DNA of 64,000 nucleotides from Kudoa neothunni. Taxonomy: Eukaryota; Cnidaria. Position numbers and translations under genes: made by a program. The notes under the pieces are model-generated. The model was not told where the DNA came from. It saw only the letters and a program-made list of their open reading frames with translations, and did not search any database. Below, piece after piece: positions 46,140 to 58,438 of the stretch; the stretch's first letter is position 1; each line of letters starts with the position of its first letter. The DNA lies in the NCBI GenBank assembly GCA_964304625.1, contig OZ199838.1, forward strand, positions 11,656,001 to 11,720,000. Reading direction: 5' to 3'.

Positions 46140-49100
46140 TACAAAAAAGGATTACATAATATAAACAATAAATAGGGTGCTGTTTTTGGTGTTATTTTTT
46201 CAAATTATTTACATCAAATTTTCTACTAATAATACTTATTATTCTTCGTGATTCCTGTACTGACACAAATTCACAATGGGCCATTATATCGGAAGGGATT
46301 CTAAATGAAAGTGTTAATCCTCCACAATATCATTTTGATGTCAGATCAACGACTGGTGATAATTCAAAGTGCAATCAACCTACTTTACAGATAGAATATT
46401 TCCAATACCACCTATATTGGCTAATAGATTGAGGGTTTTTACAAAATTTATTTCGAACAGCCTTGACATTAGTTCACATATCTAAACAATAAGAAAATAA
46501 AAAATAGTTAGATTTGATGCACAACGCAATCAACATTTAGATAGTTATCAGACTATTTTAGCTGAGTGAATAATTAAAATACGACATCGGCAATATCCGC
46601 CTGTTTTGTAGGGGATATTTATCTAACTTGAATGTGGAGTTTGTTTACGTCAAGATAGGTCCAACATATAGTTAAAAATTGTATATTTTAAACGTTAATG
46701 TTTAAATTGAACTTTAAGATATAAATCCAGCATCTTTATTTTGTACTTAAAGTAAACGTGTGTTAATAAAGTGGATATGTAAAATTTTTCATTGTAAATC
46801 ATGAAGATTAGGGGCTAAAAATTAATCCGCGGTTATTAAGTTAATTCAGTTGAAGGTGGACGAAAAAATTAATTTTACGAGTTATATGAGTAAAAATGTT
46901 TTAACTATTACACAATTAATATTATTTATATTACTTTTTGGGATAAAAAATGGAAAAAATCAAATGAACAAAAGTCGTATTTAATAGGATTAATAAGTGG
47001 GAAAATTTTAAACCTAAAATGAATTTTATAAAAAATATTCAGATAAGATTAGCTTATATATTTATAAAAATACTAAAATAAACGCAAAAAATATTAATTG
47101 TATTAAGTGACATATTTAACAAATTCTAACTCAACCCATTAATATTTTGGGTAGAGGATCCTTATTTAATTCTTATATATATATATATATATATATGTAA
47201 GGAAGAATTAATTGAATCCATAAATGACTACTCATATAAAAAATTATTGCAACGATAAGCTATTATTCCAATAAACAATAAAAATTTGATATGTCACCGC
47301 TGCTGAAACGGGGAGGCGAGAATCTATCTTTACTTAATTAAACCTATTTTTACACACTAATAGCCATTACATATATAAAATTAGAAGAAATATTTCTAAT
47401 ATAAATATCATATAGTTATTAGATTATTTTTGTCATCTACAAAGAATAATTTTAGAAAGTGGCTATATTTCAAGTACCTGATAATCCATAATCCAATCGT
47501 GCTCAGACTATATCTCAGGTAATGAATATCTCCAAAACTACCGCATATATTTTATTTATATTTTTCATATTGTCTAATATTTGCCTACCTTAATTTTTTT
47601 TAAGTTTTAGAAGAATTTGTAGAAGAATAAATTTTCAGTCGTGCAACCATCATAAATCCATCAATAATTTAACGTATTTATCACATATTTTTTAAACATT
47701 TCGATAAAAAGAGCATATTACATTTTTAGATTGGTCGATATAAATAATTCACTTTTAGTTTAGAAACAATTTTAGCTCTCATTGTATTCATTCGGATAGG
47801 AGTAATAAAAGATGAGTTCTAGCACGTTTATATACGGAATGTGGCTTATTTCCTCCGAAAATCTTTAAATTTTCACAATATAATATGAATAATTAATATT
47901 CTAATCTTCATAAATATTAACCTTCTTTTCGAAATAATTGTAAATTTCACCGATGGAAAAAGTAATATTTTTATAGAGGTCTTTAATGTGGATCCTATAT
48001 TAGAAAATAATGAATGGTGTTTCCATCACTATTGACAGAAAAAAACAATTTGAAATAAAATTGTTCGGGCAGAAGTTAAAATAAAACCAAATTTTTAGAT
48101 GGTGTTGGTTAAATGCGACATTTAAAATTTGATATGGGTTGAAATTTGTTTAAAACTAAAATAAGAAGAAATATTTTACGATTAAATTACTGATAATGAA
48201 AATTATGCGTCTTCTGTTGATTTTAATTGGAATCGCGCTCATCAAAAAGACAAAAATTGACACAAATAATGATTAAGAACTTCAAAGAAACAATTATTTA
48301 CTAATGATAAAATTATAAATACCATAGAACAGCCTATATTACAAGTTACCATTAAAATATTATTTTCGTTGAATTTTTGACCCCAAAATTCCATCGAAAT
48401 TATGGTAATTGGAAATCAAAGAGCGAGTTGTTTGACAAAGATTACAAATGTGAAAATAGGTAAATATAATAATAAACAGTAAAAACTAAAATTACACATG
48501 AATTTCATTTTCATAAGTAATTTAACTGTCAACTTTTATGGCTTTTATTTCGCATTTTTAGTTACATTACATTTCCTTTAAAAATACAAATAATGTGTGA
48601 AAAAATACAGTGAAAATTTTTAAATTGTTTTGTATCTAATAAATTATAATTTTTTTTAAACCCAAATTTCTAAAAATATATGAAACTACGCTAGATTATT
48701 GATAGACCCGGGGTGGTTGCTCTATTAAAAATTGAATTAAGTAAATATTATATAACATAAATATAATATGAAATAGTTTGGGAGATATTCGTTCCCTAAG
48801 ATATAGTCACTACCTTATTATTTTAATTCTGTTAAAAAAATGTTGAGGTCTTTCATATAGTTTAAGTTATAAGTATAGTGGTAAACAAATTAAATATTTT
48901 TAAAAACAGATAAACTCATACCTTTAAATTTTTATCTGTTAAATAGTCATTTTTGAATTGGAGTGGTTTAACCGGTAATGTTGAAATCGGGTTGAGAATG
49001 TTGACTATTAGTACCGGCTGGATGCTGAAACCGATTAATATCATCAATTATTTTTAGAGTATATTCTAAGGTTGATAGTCAGCATTTAATTTTATATAAA

Positions 49101-49509
49101 AACTTAAAAATTACCAGTATTCGAGCTATGAACTATTTTAATGTTGGAAATCATCATTTGAGTGAGCTCTTTGTTGTATTTTAGGGTGTTAAATCTAAGT
49201 AAATAAATTAGAAGTTAATGTCAGCAAAACTGAACAAACTTTTTCTCGGAGCTGTCTTTCTCTATGATTAAGATGCGGTGTGTAAAAGTCATTTACGCAT
49301 TTTTGTGTAAGATTGTTACGAACCTTGGCTAACAGGTTTTTTGTTGAAGGTATCTAAATGGTTTTAATTTGGAACAAAAACAGTAACAACAATTTACCGG
49401 AACTATTAATAACCTCGATAACAGTGTCGTAGTTTATTATAAACATGATATTCAATTTGGACACTGGAATAACTGTGTAATGATATTTGTTGCGTAGGAG
49501 TGATATCAA
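46140..49509. other. 3.4-kb AT-rich intergenic region
   Basis: Mostly featureless, with an (AT)n microsatellite near 47177-47198. On the plus strand at about 46200-46433 an open stretch encodes a hydrophobic leader (FLLIILIILRDSCTDT...) and then a polar, Cys-containing segment (NESVNPPQYHFDVRSTTG). It might be an exon of a secreted protein, but no ATG or in-phase partner exon was found. Confidence 0.35.
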
Positions 49510-52500
49510 CTAATTGTGTGCAATAGTTAGGGGGTTAAACATGTCGAAATTTCCATAAATTACCTTTCCAATCGATGAGTATGAAGAAGAAACACAAGAA
49601 ACCGAATCCACAAATATACATTCCACGAGGGTTGACTGAGAGGTGCTTTTCAGAGTAATTGGTTGCTCGATATCACCAGTAGATGAGCAGGTATCGCTAC
49701 TGCCAAGCGATATATGACCAAGTTGCTCTTCGAAAAGTTTCTCATCGCTCCCATTTGAATCAGACAATGAGTCAATAAGTACGCTCGTTGTATTGTGATG
49801 TTGATCAGCAGACTCATTGAAGGAAGATTTCGATACGAAAGTTGATTCATCTGCCCTATCAACGTATTTTTTCTGTAGGTGTTCTGCAAGTGAGAGCATT
49901 CGGTTTTTTTTGATATTATGGTTGAAAGGCGAGACACGTTGGTTTTTGAATAACGTTTGTACCTGTGTATGAAACAACGATTGCTGATACATATCCAAAC
50001 TAGTGTCGAATAATTTGGGGTGTATGCTAGAGGATTCGTCGTGAACTAAAGAGACACAATAATGGTAACACAATACACAATGCTCAAAGCTTACCACCAC
50101 TTGTAGGCGAATTAACTATGAAATCATTCAAACTATCAGATGAAGGCAAATGGCTTTCATCCAGCTCGTCCTTGGAAATATTGCTGCCATCTTGAGAGTC
50201 AACTTGGGCTTGAGTCAATAAAAATTTCCTGGATTCTGGGTTTTTCTAGAAGCCACATATTAAACTGTTATCAACGATAGGCAGAATTACTTTTTTCTTA
50301 GGAGCTATGCAAATATCATCAGACGACGAGTCAACGATACAAGGAGACGCATGGCTTGAGGAAGATGAGATTTACGTCGACGTTTAATAATCATAATGCT
50401 TTCATTGTGTTGTTGTGACTTGGGTTGATTGAGACAAGTGTTAAATTTGGTAGGAGGAACAACACAGGGGGATATATTTTCATCAACAGATGAACTACTC
50501 GAATTCGAACTCGGTAGTCCATGCTTGGGATTGGATGTTTGTGAGTTTACTAACTCAACATCAATCTTAGATTTCCCATTGAGAGATTCAACGTCAAATA
50601 CGGCTTTTTCAAAAAGTTCTTCATCGCTGTCAAAAATGATGGATTCGTTTTTTGTGGGAATTGGGTTGGATTTTTTAATAAAATGGCACTCCTGAAAATC
50701 GTCGCTAGAATCGCTATAGATGGCAAGGTCCGATGGTTGAGGTTTGTTATCTTCACGCTTTTCATGTTCAATCTGATCATCTTCTTGTTCGCTAGTTAAA
50801 CGAGTTAATGTTTATAGTTGATATCGATGTAGGTCACTTTTTCAGAGACACTTCTTCAACTATTAGATTGGCCGACAAGGGAAGCAATCTGGGATTGTTT
50901 TCATAGTAACGCAGAGAATTAAGTTGACGAATCAAACTGCTAGTGACGGATCTAGCTTTATCCTGCGCATTTTTATGCATCTAAAAAGCGAAAAGTTTTA
51001 AAGCTGTTCACTGGGATGAACGTAGTACTGTCTCTTCTCGACCTTCAGTCATGAGAATGACTATTCGGCCGGTACGATGTCGCCCTGTACGTCCAATTCG
51101 TTGCAACATACGTAATGGGGAGGATGACGCGTCGAAACACACAATCAAATCCACATTGCCGATGTCAAGACCTTCCTCACCCACCGAAGTCGACACTAAT
51201 ACATTGTATCTGCCGTTTTTAAATTTTTCAACGGCCTAAATATGGCAATTAGTTTCGTTAAAGGCAACCAATGATTACTTCAAGCTGCTGTTTCTGATTT
51301 TGACCACCCCCTCGTGATTTGGCCTGACCAACAAATCTCACTACTGATATTGTTGGCGAATAGAATTTGAGGCGCTCTTCTATATCGATTACACTGTCTC
51401 TATATTGGGTAAACACTATAACTCTAGTAGATGTAGGATTGCTGCAGCTAGAAAAGTGGTCGAGTAAAATTTCACAAAGTTTGGTCAATTTGGGATGACA
51501 AGGCTAAGAAAGATTTATTGCTAATCATATTGAGTTTAAATTAATGTCCACGTTACCAACAACGAAGGGTCTGTTGAAGACAGTGACGATTGAAGTAGGT
51601 TGTTGGTTGAATGAACATTCTCAATAAAATCCGGATATTTCTGTAGTTCTTTGACTATCCTTCCAGAATCGGGTATACTTAAATAGTCCAAAATCGATCT
51701 GCAAAAGTTGCGAAACCCATACAAAACTAGAAGCTCATGTGAGTAGGCTAGTTTGATAGCCAATGCAAAGTCCGACTCGCAATACCCCTGCACAGGCTAA
51801 ATTGAATAGTAAAAAATTAGCTTCACTTTCAAATTTAATTAATTCAACTTAAATTAAAAATATCGTCTAAATTTAAATTTCCTTTCAAAAAATATTATTT
51901 AAGAGTCGTTTTTGTTTTTAATAAGCTAATTTTATCTGAACTATTAGAAACCAAATTATGTAATAATACAGTTGAAAGTTTGGGCTTTATGCGAATGCGA
52001 AACTGATCTCGAAGCATTATCAACCTATATTTGGATAGCTTTCTGGGATCGCATGAATATAACGCGTGATGGTCGATTAATCTTTTTAGTACGGGGGTCA
52101 AGATCTTATATCAAATAAGAATGCACTGAAAAACCCTGAAAAACCTTCAATAATTGATCTTCCATGTGGATAATTTGCTGATCTAATTGAACTACAATTG
52201 ATTCCTGCTCTCGGCCGTGAATATAGGGAACAATTTCGGGGTGATCATTAGTGTATAAATAAAGCTTTTTGATTAGAAGATTGTCAACTATTTTTTGAAC
52301 TCCCTACATAATTTAACCAAAAATTAAAGGATGTTCATTTAGTCATCCTATTTACCACCACATTGCTTCCAGGAGATGCAGTCAGCGCCAATATCCGAAA
52401 TTTGGGTGTTTACCGAATGAATACTCTTTATCACCTAAAATGGCATAACAGTTACATGTTAAAAACGACAATACTCAGCAATCATCGTTACCTGGCAATA

Positions 52501-53136
52501 GGAATAATTTCCAGTAGCATGATGAGCTTCGTCAGTCACCAACAATATGATATCGTTAGGATCGCAGGAACCGCGCGAAATATCATTGTGAAGGATTTGT
52601 GGTGTTAGGAAAAAAAATATCGTTGGATTCCCAGAGTGCTTCTCTCTTTTTTGGCGGCAGTGAACCTATTTTATGTACACATACATATATATTTGTGTGA
52701 TTAAAAAAAACTAACCTGTCATATCAACTACTTTATCACTGGCTAAACCAACAATAGACCAACAAGCTTGCATCTGTTGTTGTACCAGTGGTTTGGTGGG
52801 TGCCATAAAAATTAATTTTTTGGTAGGAAACCATCGGTGATAATTCCAAATTAACACCGCAGCTATAAACGTCTTCCCCATACCTGTGGGTAGACAAACT
52901 AGCGAATTGTTATACACGGCGTCTTTGACAACATCTAATTGGTATTTTCTAATTGGGAAATCAACAGGGTATTTGATCGTTCTGCCTTCTTCAAAATTGA
53001 ATCCTAAATTATTAGAACTAGTGTTAGTTGTATTCATTTTTCCGTTTGATGAATAAAGGGAAGAGTTGGAAGAGGAGAGTGGCCGCGAACAACGCACACA
53101 CCACAGATCAGCGCATAAATTAGAAATTCCTAACAT
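49510..53136 (-). CDS. FANCM: Fanconi anemia group M DNA translocase (FANCM/Hef-like)
   Basis: About thirteen exons, including 52716-53136, 52492-52665, 52356-52434, 52145-52303, 51970-52104, 51557-51796, 51279-51503, 51029-51235 and 50877-50980. Motifs in order: [24 protein letters not shown] (Walker A), [42 protein letters not shown] (DEAH), [43 protein letters not shown] and [13 protein letters not shown]. The C-terminal half is acidic and disordered (about 49510-50790, exon borders uncertain), including [18 protein letters not shown], which resembles the FANCM segment after the helicase. FANCM remodels stalled forks and recruits the Fanconi core complex. No ERCC4-like nuclease or HhH domain was seen before the stop, as in the short Mph1/Fml1 form. 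Two +1 shifts break the frame in this assembly: in an A8 run at 52610-52617 (exon 2) and near 52398-52403 (exon 3). Confidence 0.9.
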
Positions 53137-55936
53137 TATATTTTTATAGCACCATTATTAACTTAAAGATGTGGGTAAATTGAATTATTTATTCTAACAA
53201 AAAAAGTTTTTATTTTTGAGGTGTAAATAACGTTTTTATTAAAATTTAATAAAAACGAGTTATTCCGTAGTCTTCCGAAGAATAATTATAGTTCCTGCTT
53301 TATTTAATGCGTTACTTTGTTGTCGATAATGACTTAATATAATTTAGATTAATATATAATTTAATTTATAGATTGTATTTAAACTTTAACAGTTGAAATG
53401 ATCAAATTGAGGGGTTTTCATTACAGTGGTTGGACAGTTTTTCGTACATTTTCATCAATAATTTGATTACGACTTAATTAGTTTTTTGTAACTGCAGAAA
53501 AATTATGAGAAAAAAGTCAAATAATTACAGAAATATAGAAGGAAAATAAATTAATCATGTATTTTAAGTCTTTCCCAAAGAGAGGTGCCAAGACCGCTAC
53601 TACTCATCATTTTAAATAATCCACTATTTCAACGTTAGATGGTATTCCAACTAAAAATAACGACATTACTCATTGTTTTGAGGTTCAAGCTACTTCTAAA
53701 AATAGAAAATGCTTAAAATGAGGCTATAATCAAAATGTCGACCAAAAAGTTTATGATTGGATTTGTTTCATAATTAAAAAAAATATTTACAAAATTCTTT
53801 GAATACATTGAAAAAATAATGGAATCGCTGGTGAAGATAATTTTGGAACAAATGCTGTATATGGATGGTTTAGTGTAGGGCTACCCGATTGGGGGTCCGT
53901 GAGACAGTTATTGGGAACCCAAGACACATCTTGAGTCGACGAAAAAGTAATACGGATGAGCATACTTCCTACATATTGTACCAATTTTAACTAATCAGAA
54001 TCTCTCTAAAAATATATCATAAGCGATTCGTACGTAACAAAAGCTGAAATAAGTCCAATAAACAAATCTTCTTTTGATAAATTATACTAAAAATTAATTT
54101 TTTTCAAATCTACTATTTTCTTTTATTAGCATTTCAAATAGCCTATTGTAAAAATTTCAAAAGATTTACTTTTTGAATCAAAAAATTATTTCAAAATGAG
54201 TTGATTGTTAAAAACTGTGATATTTATTTCTTTAATCAAACTTTAATTAGTGTTAAGGTTTTTTTATTTTTGTTGTATCATTTTAAATTATTTTTAATAA
54301 TTATCAAAACCAATTTGTATTAAAAATTATGTAAACTAAAACTTTATATCCGAGATTGATCACATGGTTTTCTCTCATTTAATTTTTTATTTATAATTAA
54401 AACAAAAAAATACAAAATCAAACATTCTGCGCAATCGGAACTATTCACATCTGATATATTGCACCAAAATATTAATACGTCTAATTCATTTATAAATTAT
54501 GGTTTTTACATATTTTTATCGAATAAAAAGTCTCGTTTGGACCTTATAATTGTTCAGAAAGGCAAGAAAAAAAATCTAAACATTAAATTAATATGAGTTG
54601 TTTGTATTTTATTTACATTTTTTTCTTGTTAAAGCAGACGGCCTTTTTTCTTTTCTATGTACTTTTAGTAGAGATATTTTCTCCTTAAAAATAAATCGAT
54701 TTAAAATGTCTATTTTGAGAAACGGGCGGAATTTTATTCATAAGTAGTAGGGGGCAGAAACAAAATTGAATCGGGGAGCGCTGTTCTAGATGTATTCGAA
54801 TAAAAGAGGCTAATTTAAGTTGTTAAATTTGACTTTAACTTATTTAAGTGTATAAATAAATGCTCTGATTTTCATTTATAATTTTTTATCAAGAATATTT
54901 ATCGAAAATTCATGTCAGAGAACAATAGAAATTCGAACATAAAACTTGACATGTAACATAATAAAAACTGAACAACGAAATAATTGATCTCAAATTTGGA
55001 CAGATTGGAAAGTTAAACCCGGATCATAATATCATTTATAAGAAAATTGGTCATTTCGAAATAAATAAAAGTCTGACCTAACCTAATCACAACCTAATTA
55101 TATGAATGTGTTACTTTAAAGGTAATAAAATAACGATTTTGTACGTTGAATACACTAATACAAACAACTACCTAACCGCCACACTCAATATAATCAAATA
55201 AAATAAACAATTTAAATTAAGCTAAGTTTCATATCGAACTTTTCGATTGAAAATTACCCATTAAATAAATAAATAAATAAATTAATTAATTGACTTTTTA
55301 AATTTATTCCAGATTGACTCCTGCACCCCCAATGGGAGCTCTTCGTACCCCTGTGGGGAAATATTGTGACACACTAAAATTTAGAAAGTCGCTATTATTA
55401 CGGACTAAATAATCAGACAAGACCAAGATTAATCTTCACTGTATTAAATTTTTCCTGATTCTATGAGCGAAGAAAACTTAAATAAATATTTAAGTATAGC
55501 ATATTCTAACAAATTAGCTGATTAAATTTCTTATGAAAGAGAATTTTTAGAATTAAAAAATGAGATCGGTCGGTGCACACATATAATTTAAGATTATATT
55601 TTATCACGACAATAATTACACCCTAAAATTGATCACAGAATATCTAAATAAGTTAGCTTAAACTAAATACATTAGAGAACAGTAATGGTTAAATAACATC
55701 GAAAAGATTAAGTACCACTGACTTATACGATTAATTTTAGGTTTGCAAATGCTTCAGACAAAACTCCAGTGTCTTAAGGCAATATTTTAAGCATCAACTC
55801 ACATTAGGTCCACTAAATTAAGTAAAACTCTGACTAGATGTTCTGATTTTACAAAATTTAATAAGGAATGACGAACACAAAACACAACTAATGATCTAAC
55901 ATAAAGCTGATCAAATGAGCGAATGAGTTTGCTCAG
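53137..55936. other. Intergenic region between FANCM and MSH4
   Basis: AT-rich. It holds GC-richer scraps that look like hAT ends: about 53873-53960 (GGGCTACCCGATTGGGGGTC), 54746-54785 (ending GGGGAGCGCTG, like the hAT MITE at 41.2 kb) and 55318-55375 (CCCCCAATGGGAGC, TACCCCTGTGGGG). An (AAAT)n tract lies at about 55260-55290. No gene recognised; the 65-codon frame at 53787-53984 overlaps one of the hAT-like scraps. Confidence 0.4.
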
Positions 55937-56901
55937 TTAATTGGTAGGGAAATACTGAACAATAAAATTTTTAATAGTCCGGATGTATTCGCGAAAATTA
56001 TTCGTATTTTCGTTGCAGCTTAGGTCTTTTTTATAGGATTGTAACATAGATGCTAATCTCCTAAAAAACTTTTCTTTTTGTTGTTGAGGCGTAAATTTGA
56101 CAAAGGATTGGTCAGCAACCAACTAAATTGGTAGAATTTATTGTCATTCTCCAGAAAAATTATCATTCCACTTTCAAATTATCTTGTATCACTTCTAGAA
56201 TCGGTTGTGTTAATGGAGTGACTTTTTTGTGGAGATTTTTGAAATTTTTAGCCAGTTTTATTCCGTAATAATCCACACCATTGATTCCGTATTTAATTTC
56301 GTATGTATAATCAAGCTGGGTGTTATCGACTGTAGATTCTTTCACTACCATGTACGTACTAAAAAAAATGAATATTCTCCAGCAACATCATCAAAGATAA
56401 TCATACTTTTGAACGTTGTTGAAGAAGCTTTCAATGCATCCGAGTTGTTTAAAGTGGCTGGTGACCAAAACAAAATTCTTTGTAACCACATAGTGAATCG
56501 CGTAAATAAGATGATATAGTTTCAAAGGAGATACTTTACGCGGAATTTTCGCCAGATAAGTTAACACTGAGTATGCAATAGCAATACCATCGTAGATTGT
56601 TGTACTTTTACCCAGTTCATCAATAAGAATAAGATTGACTCCAGAGCTGGTTTTTCTGATAATGTTGGAGATGTTATCCGCCTGGAGATGATGTCCCATA
56701 CAAAAAGTGTCTCAACAATAACTCAACAAACTTCGATCGAAAATGTAGAAAAGCCCTCACCAATATAATCGTCATGTTGGAAGTGAGTCATAATCTGGTT
56801 GCATACTGTAAACGTTGATCTACTACAGGGTAGGAATGAGCCAATTTGAGCCATGACTTGATAAAGGGCAACCATTTTGAGGTAGGTCGTTTTTTCCGCT
56901 C
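55937..56901 (-). CDS. MSH4: MutS homolog 4, 3' part only (truncated or incomplete)
   Basis: Four exons (56761-56901, 56407-56710, 56172-56358, 55937-56122) encode the second half of the MutS ATPase domain and the C-terminus. TTYLKMVALYQVMAQIGSFL and FTVCNQIMTHFQHDDYI align with MSH4 ([38 protein letters not shown]), better than with MSH2/3/5/6. ILIDELGKSTTIYDGIAIAYS is Walker B and the signature region, and FVLVTSHFKQL the following strand. The end KFFRRLASMLQSYKKDL...FREYIRTIKNFIVQYFP matches the MSH4 helical tail. MSH4-MSH5 stabilises meiotic crossover intermediates. Walker A is not intact: the first exon reads AEKTTYLK where SGKSTYLK is expected, either by substitution or by one extra A in an A6 run. 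No upstream domains were found, so this is a pseudogene, a fragment, or a gene with an unrecognised or misassembled 5' half. Confidence 0.75.
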
Positions 56902-57144
56902 TAAAAGTTAATTAAGAATTGACATATTGTAGTTCTATTTGAAAACGCAAGCATCATCTTATTTAAGTTTAAGTAAGTTTAAATTAAAGTTAAAAATAGT
57001 AAATCTTAATCTCCCATATCTGGCAAAAACTTCATTTTTTTAATTAGTGAAACTTCAACAATTAACTTGAAAAGCGTGACATGATGTTATCAGTTAACTA
57101 ATTAGACAGATTGAAGACAATTAATTCTAATTTATTGTTTTTAA

Positions 57145-57279
57145 CTCAATGAGCAGGTAAGCTCCATCTGTAGGCCGGCTGCGGCACGCTTTCACTTCAA
57201 CACAGTGTTGTATAACCACACAATGAGGGATATCAACAAGTATTGGTTTGCGAGCTTCCAGGTTATTGTAGTTATTAGT
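57145..57279 (-). other. Open, GC-richer exon-like stretch
   Basis: Minus-strand frame reading NLEARKPILVDIPHCVVIQH and VEVKACRSRPTDGAYLLIE. GC content is well above its surroundings. It could be an earlier MSH4 exon (compare HPILE...EGSNFLII before Walker A), but the match is weak. The plus strand also has a good donor (GAGCAG|GTAAGC). Unassigned. Confidence 0.25.
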
Positions 57280-57300
57280 CTAATTATCCAAAATTCATTA

Positions 57301-57535
57301 TTGCATTGAATCAATGATTGTCCCAATTAATTATCCTAAATTGGTTGCTGACTACAATCAGCAATTATTATTAATCCAATAACCCCAAAGTTTATAGTTG
57401 ACTACAATCAACGATAGTTCATGTTAGTTACCCATAATTAGTTGTTGACTAGAATCAGCAATTATTAGTCTAATTATCCCTATTTCACAGTTAATTAGAA
57501 TCAGCAATTGTTCAAATTAATTACACTAATTAAAT
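57301..57535. repeat. Tandem repeat, about 47-bp unit, with a small hairpin in the units
   Basis: Five degenerate units begin at about 57301, 57345, 57395, 57442 and 57489. The common core is GACTANAATCAGCAATTATT followed by an AATTANCC word. Arms of a short stem recur: CATTG/CAATG in unit 1, TTGCTGA/TCAGCAA in unit 2, GTTGA/TCAAC in unit 3, TTGTTGA/TCAGCAA in unit 4 (one G-T pair). Unit 5 is decayed. Confidence 0.6.
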
Positions 57536-57902
57536 CATTAAACATAATTACCCAACATCAAATTTTTGCTGAAATAAAATGTTTAAGTTAATACTGGAAC
57601 GGACAACAAATAATTAACTAATAAGAATTTAATTCAAATAAGACAAATACGATATGATATTAATCTTCTTATGTTTGGATCAACTAGTAATACAAAGTTG
57701 CAAACAAATCCAACCAATTTACGTGACAAATGACAATATTATCGTATCAAAAACAATCCTATTCTAATCAATAAATACATCGTACATAGGTACGAGAAAA
57801 TTTAACAAAACAGGAAATCGTGTAGAGATTATATAAAAAAGTGAATCAGCCAACTGGTCGAAAGCTTTATACTCGGATATCGTTAATGATCGTTTAAAGC
57901 AA

Positions 57903-58211
57903 ATGGATCTGACCAAAATACCAGATGATAAAAAATTACGTATCTGCAAGATCTATTTTTATTTGGGGATTTTTTTACTACCGGCAGTACTGCTGGTGAA
58001 TGGAATCTGGTTTTTTCCTTATGCTTTCCTACGTTCGACCGATCAACAATACAAAAACCCCATAAGAAGATATGTGCTGTTGTCATTAATTATAGGAACG
58101 TTATATTTGATTTTTCTGCTAACTTGGATGATAGTTTATGGAGTTTGGAGACCAATCTTTGGCGATGGATGGGACAACATATCTCTCAACATAGCCAGAG
58201 GGACTATGTGA
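57903..58211 (+). CDS. PSENEN: Gamma-secretase subunit PEN-2
   Basis: A single exon of 102 residues; human PEN-2 has 101. KLRICKIYFYLGIFLLPAVL then VNGIWFFPYAFL aligns with [20 protein letters not shown] then VNIFWFFREAFL. The second hydrophobic block is VLLSLIIGTLYLIFLLTWMI followed by YGVWRP. The end WDNISLNIARGTM corresponds to GDYLSFTIPLGTP, the C-terminal motif needed for complex stability. Two hydrophobic segments (about 18-40 and 60-85). PEN-2 triggers presenilin endoproteolysis in the gamma-secretase complex, which cleaves Notch-like receptors. Convergent with METTL1, 227 bp between stop codons. Confidence 0.95.
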   Translation: MDLTKIPDDKKLRICKIYFYLGIFLLPAVLLVNGIWFFPYAFLRSTDQQYKNPIRRYVLLSLIIGTLYLIFLLTWMIVYGVWRPIFGDGWDNISLNIARGTM

Positions 58212-58438
58212 ATATAATCGCAACTACTCATATTTAAAAAACCCTTCAAATTTTTTATCATATATATAAATATTTTTTATATTTTGTAAAAAAATCATTT
58301 TTTTTTCAAAGTCAAGCCACAAAATTGGAGAAATATCACACGGTTAAAATCCTATTCGCAAATTAGATGATTAATTAGATAAGTTTAGTTGGATGTGTTG
58401 TTTGTTGCTAGAGAGGGTAAATTATGGGAGAATTTAAG

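Noticed and set aside
50550-50780. Minus-strand frame starting [10 protein letters not shown]
   Set aside because: The alternative frame over the same bases gives the acidic FANCM segment, which fits the gene.
53787-53984. 65-codon minus-strand frame
   Set aside because: Lies over a hAT-like scrap; no family match.
57301-57535. CRISPR-like array
   Set aside because: Units are degenerate with no distinct spacers, and this is an intron-rich animal genome; it is a minisatellite.
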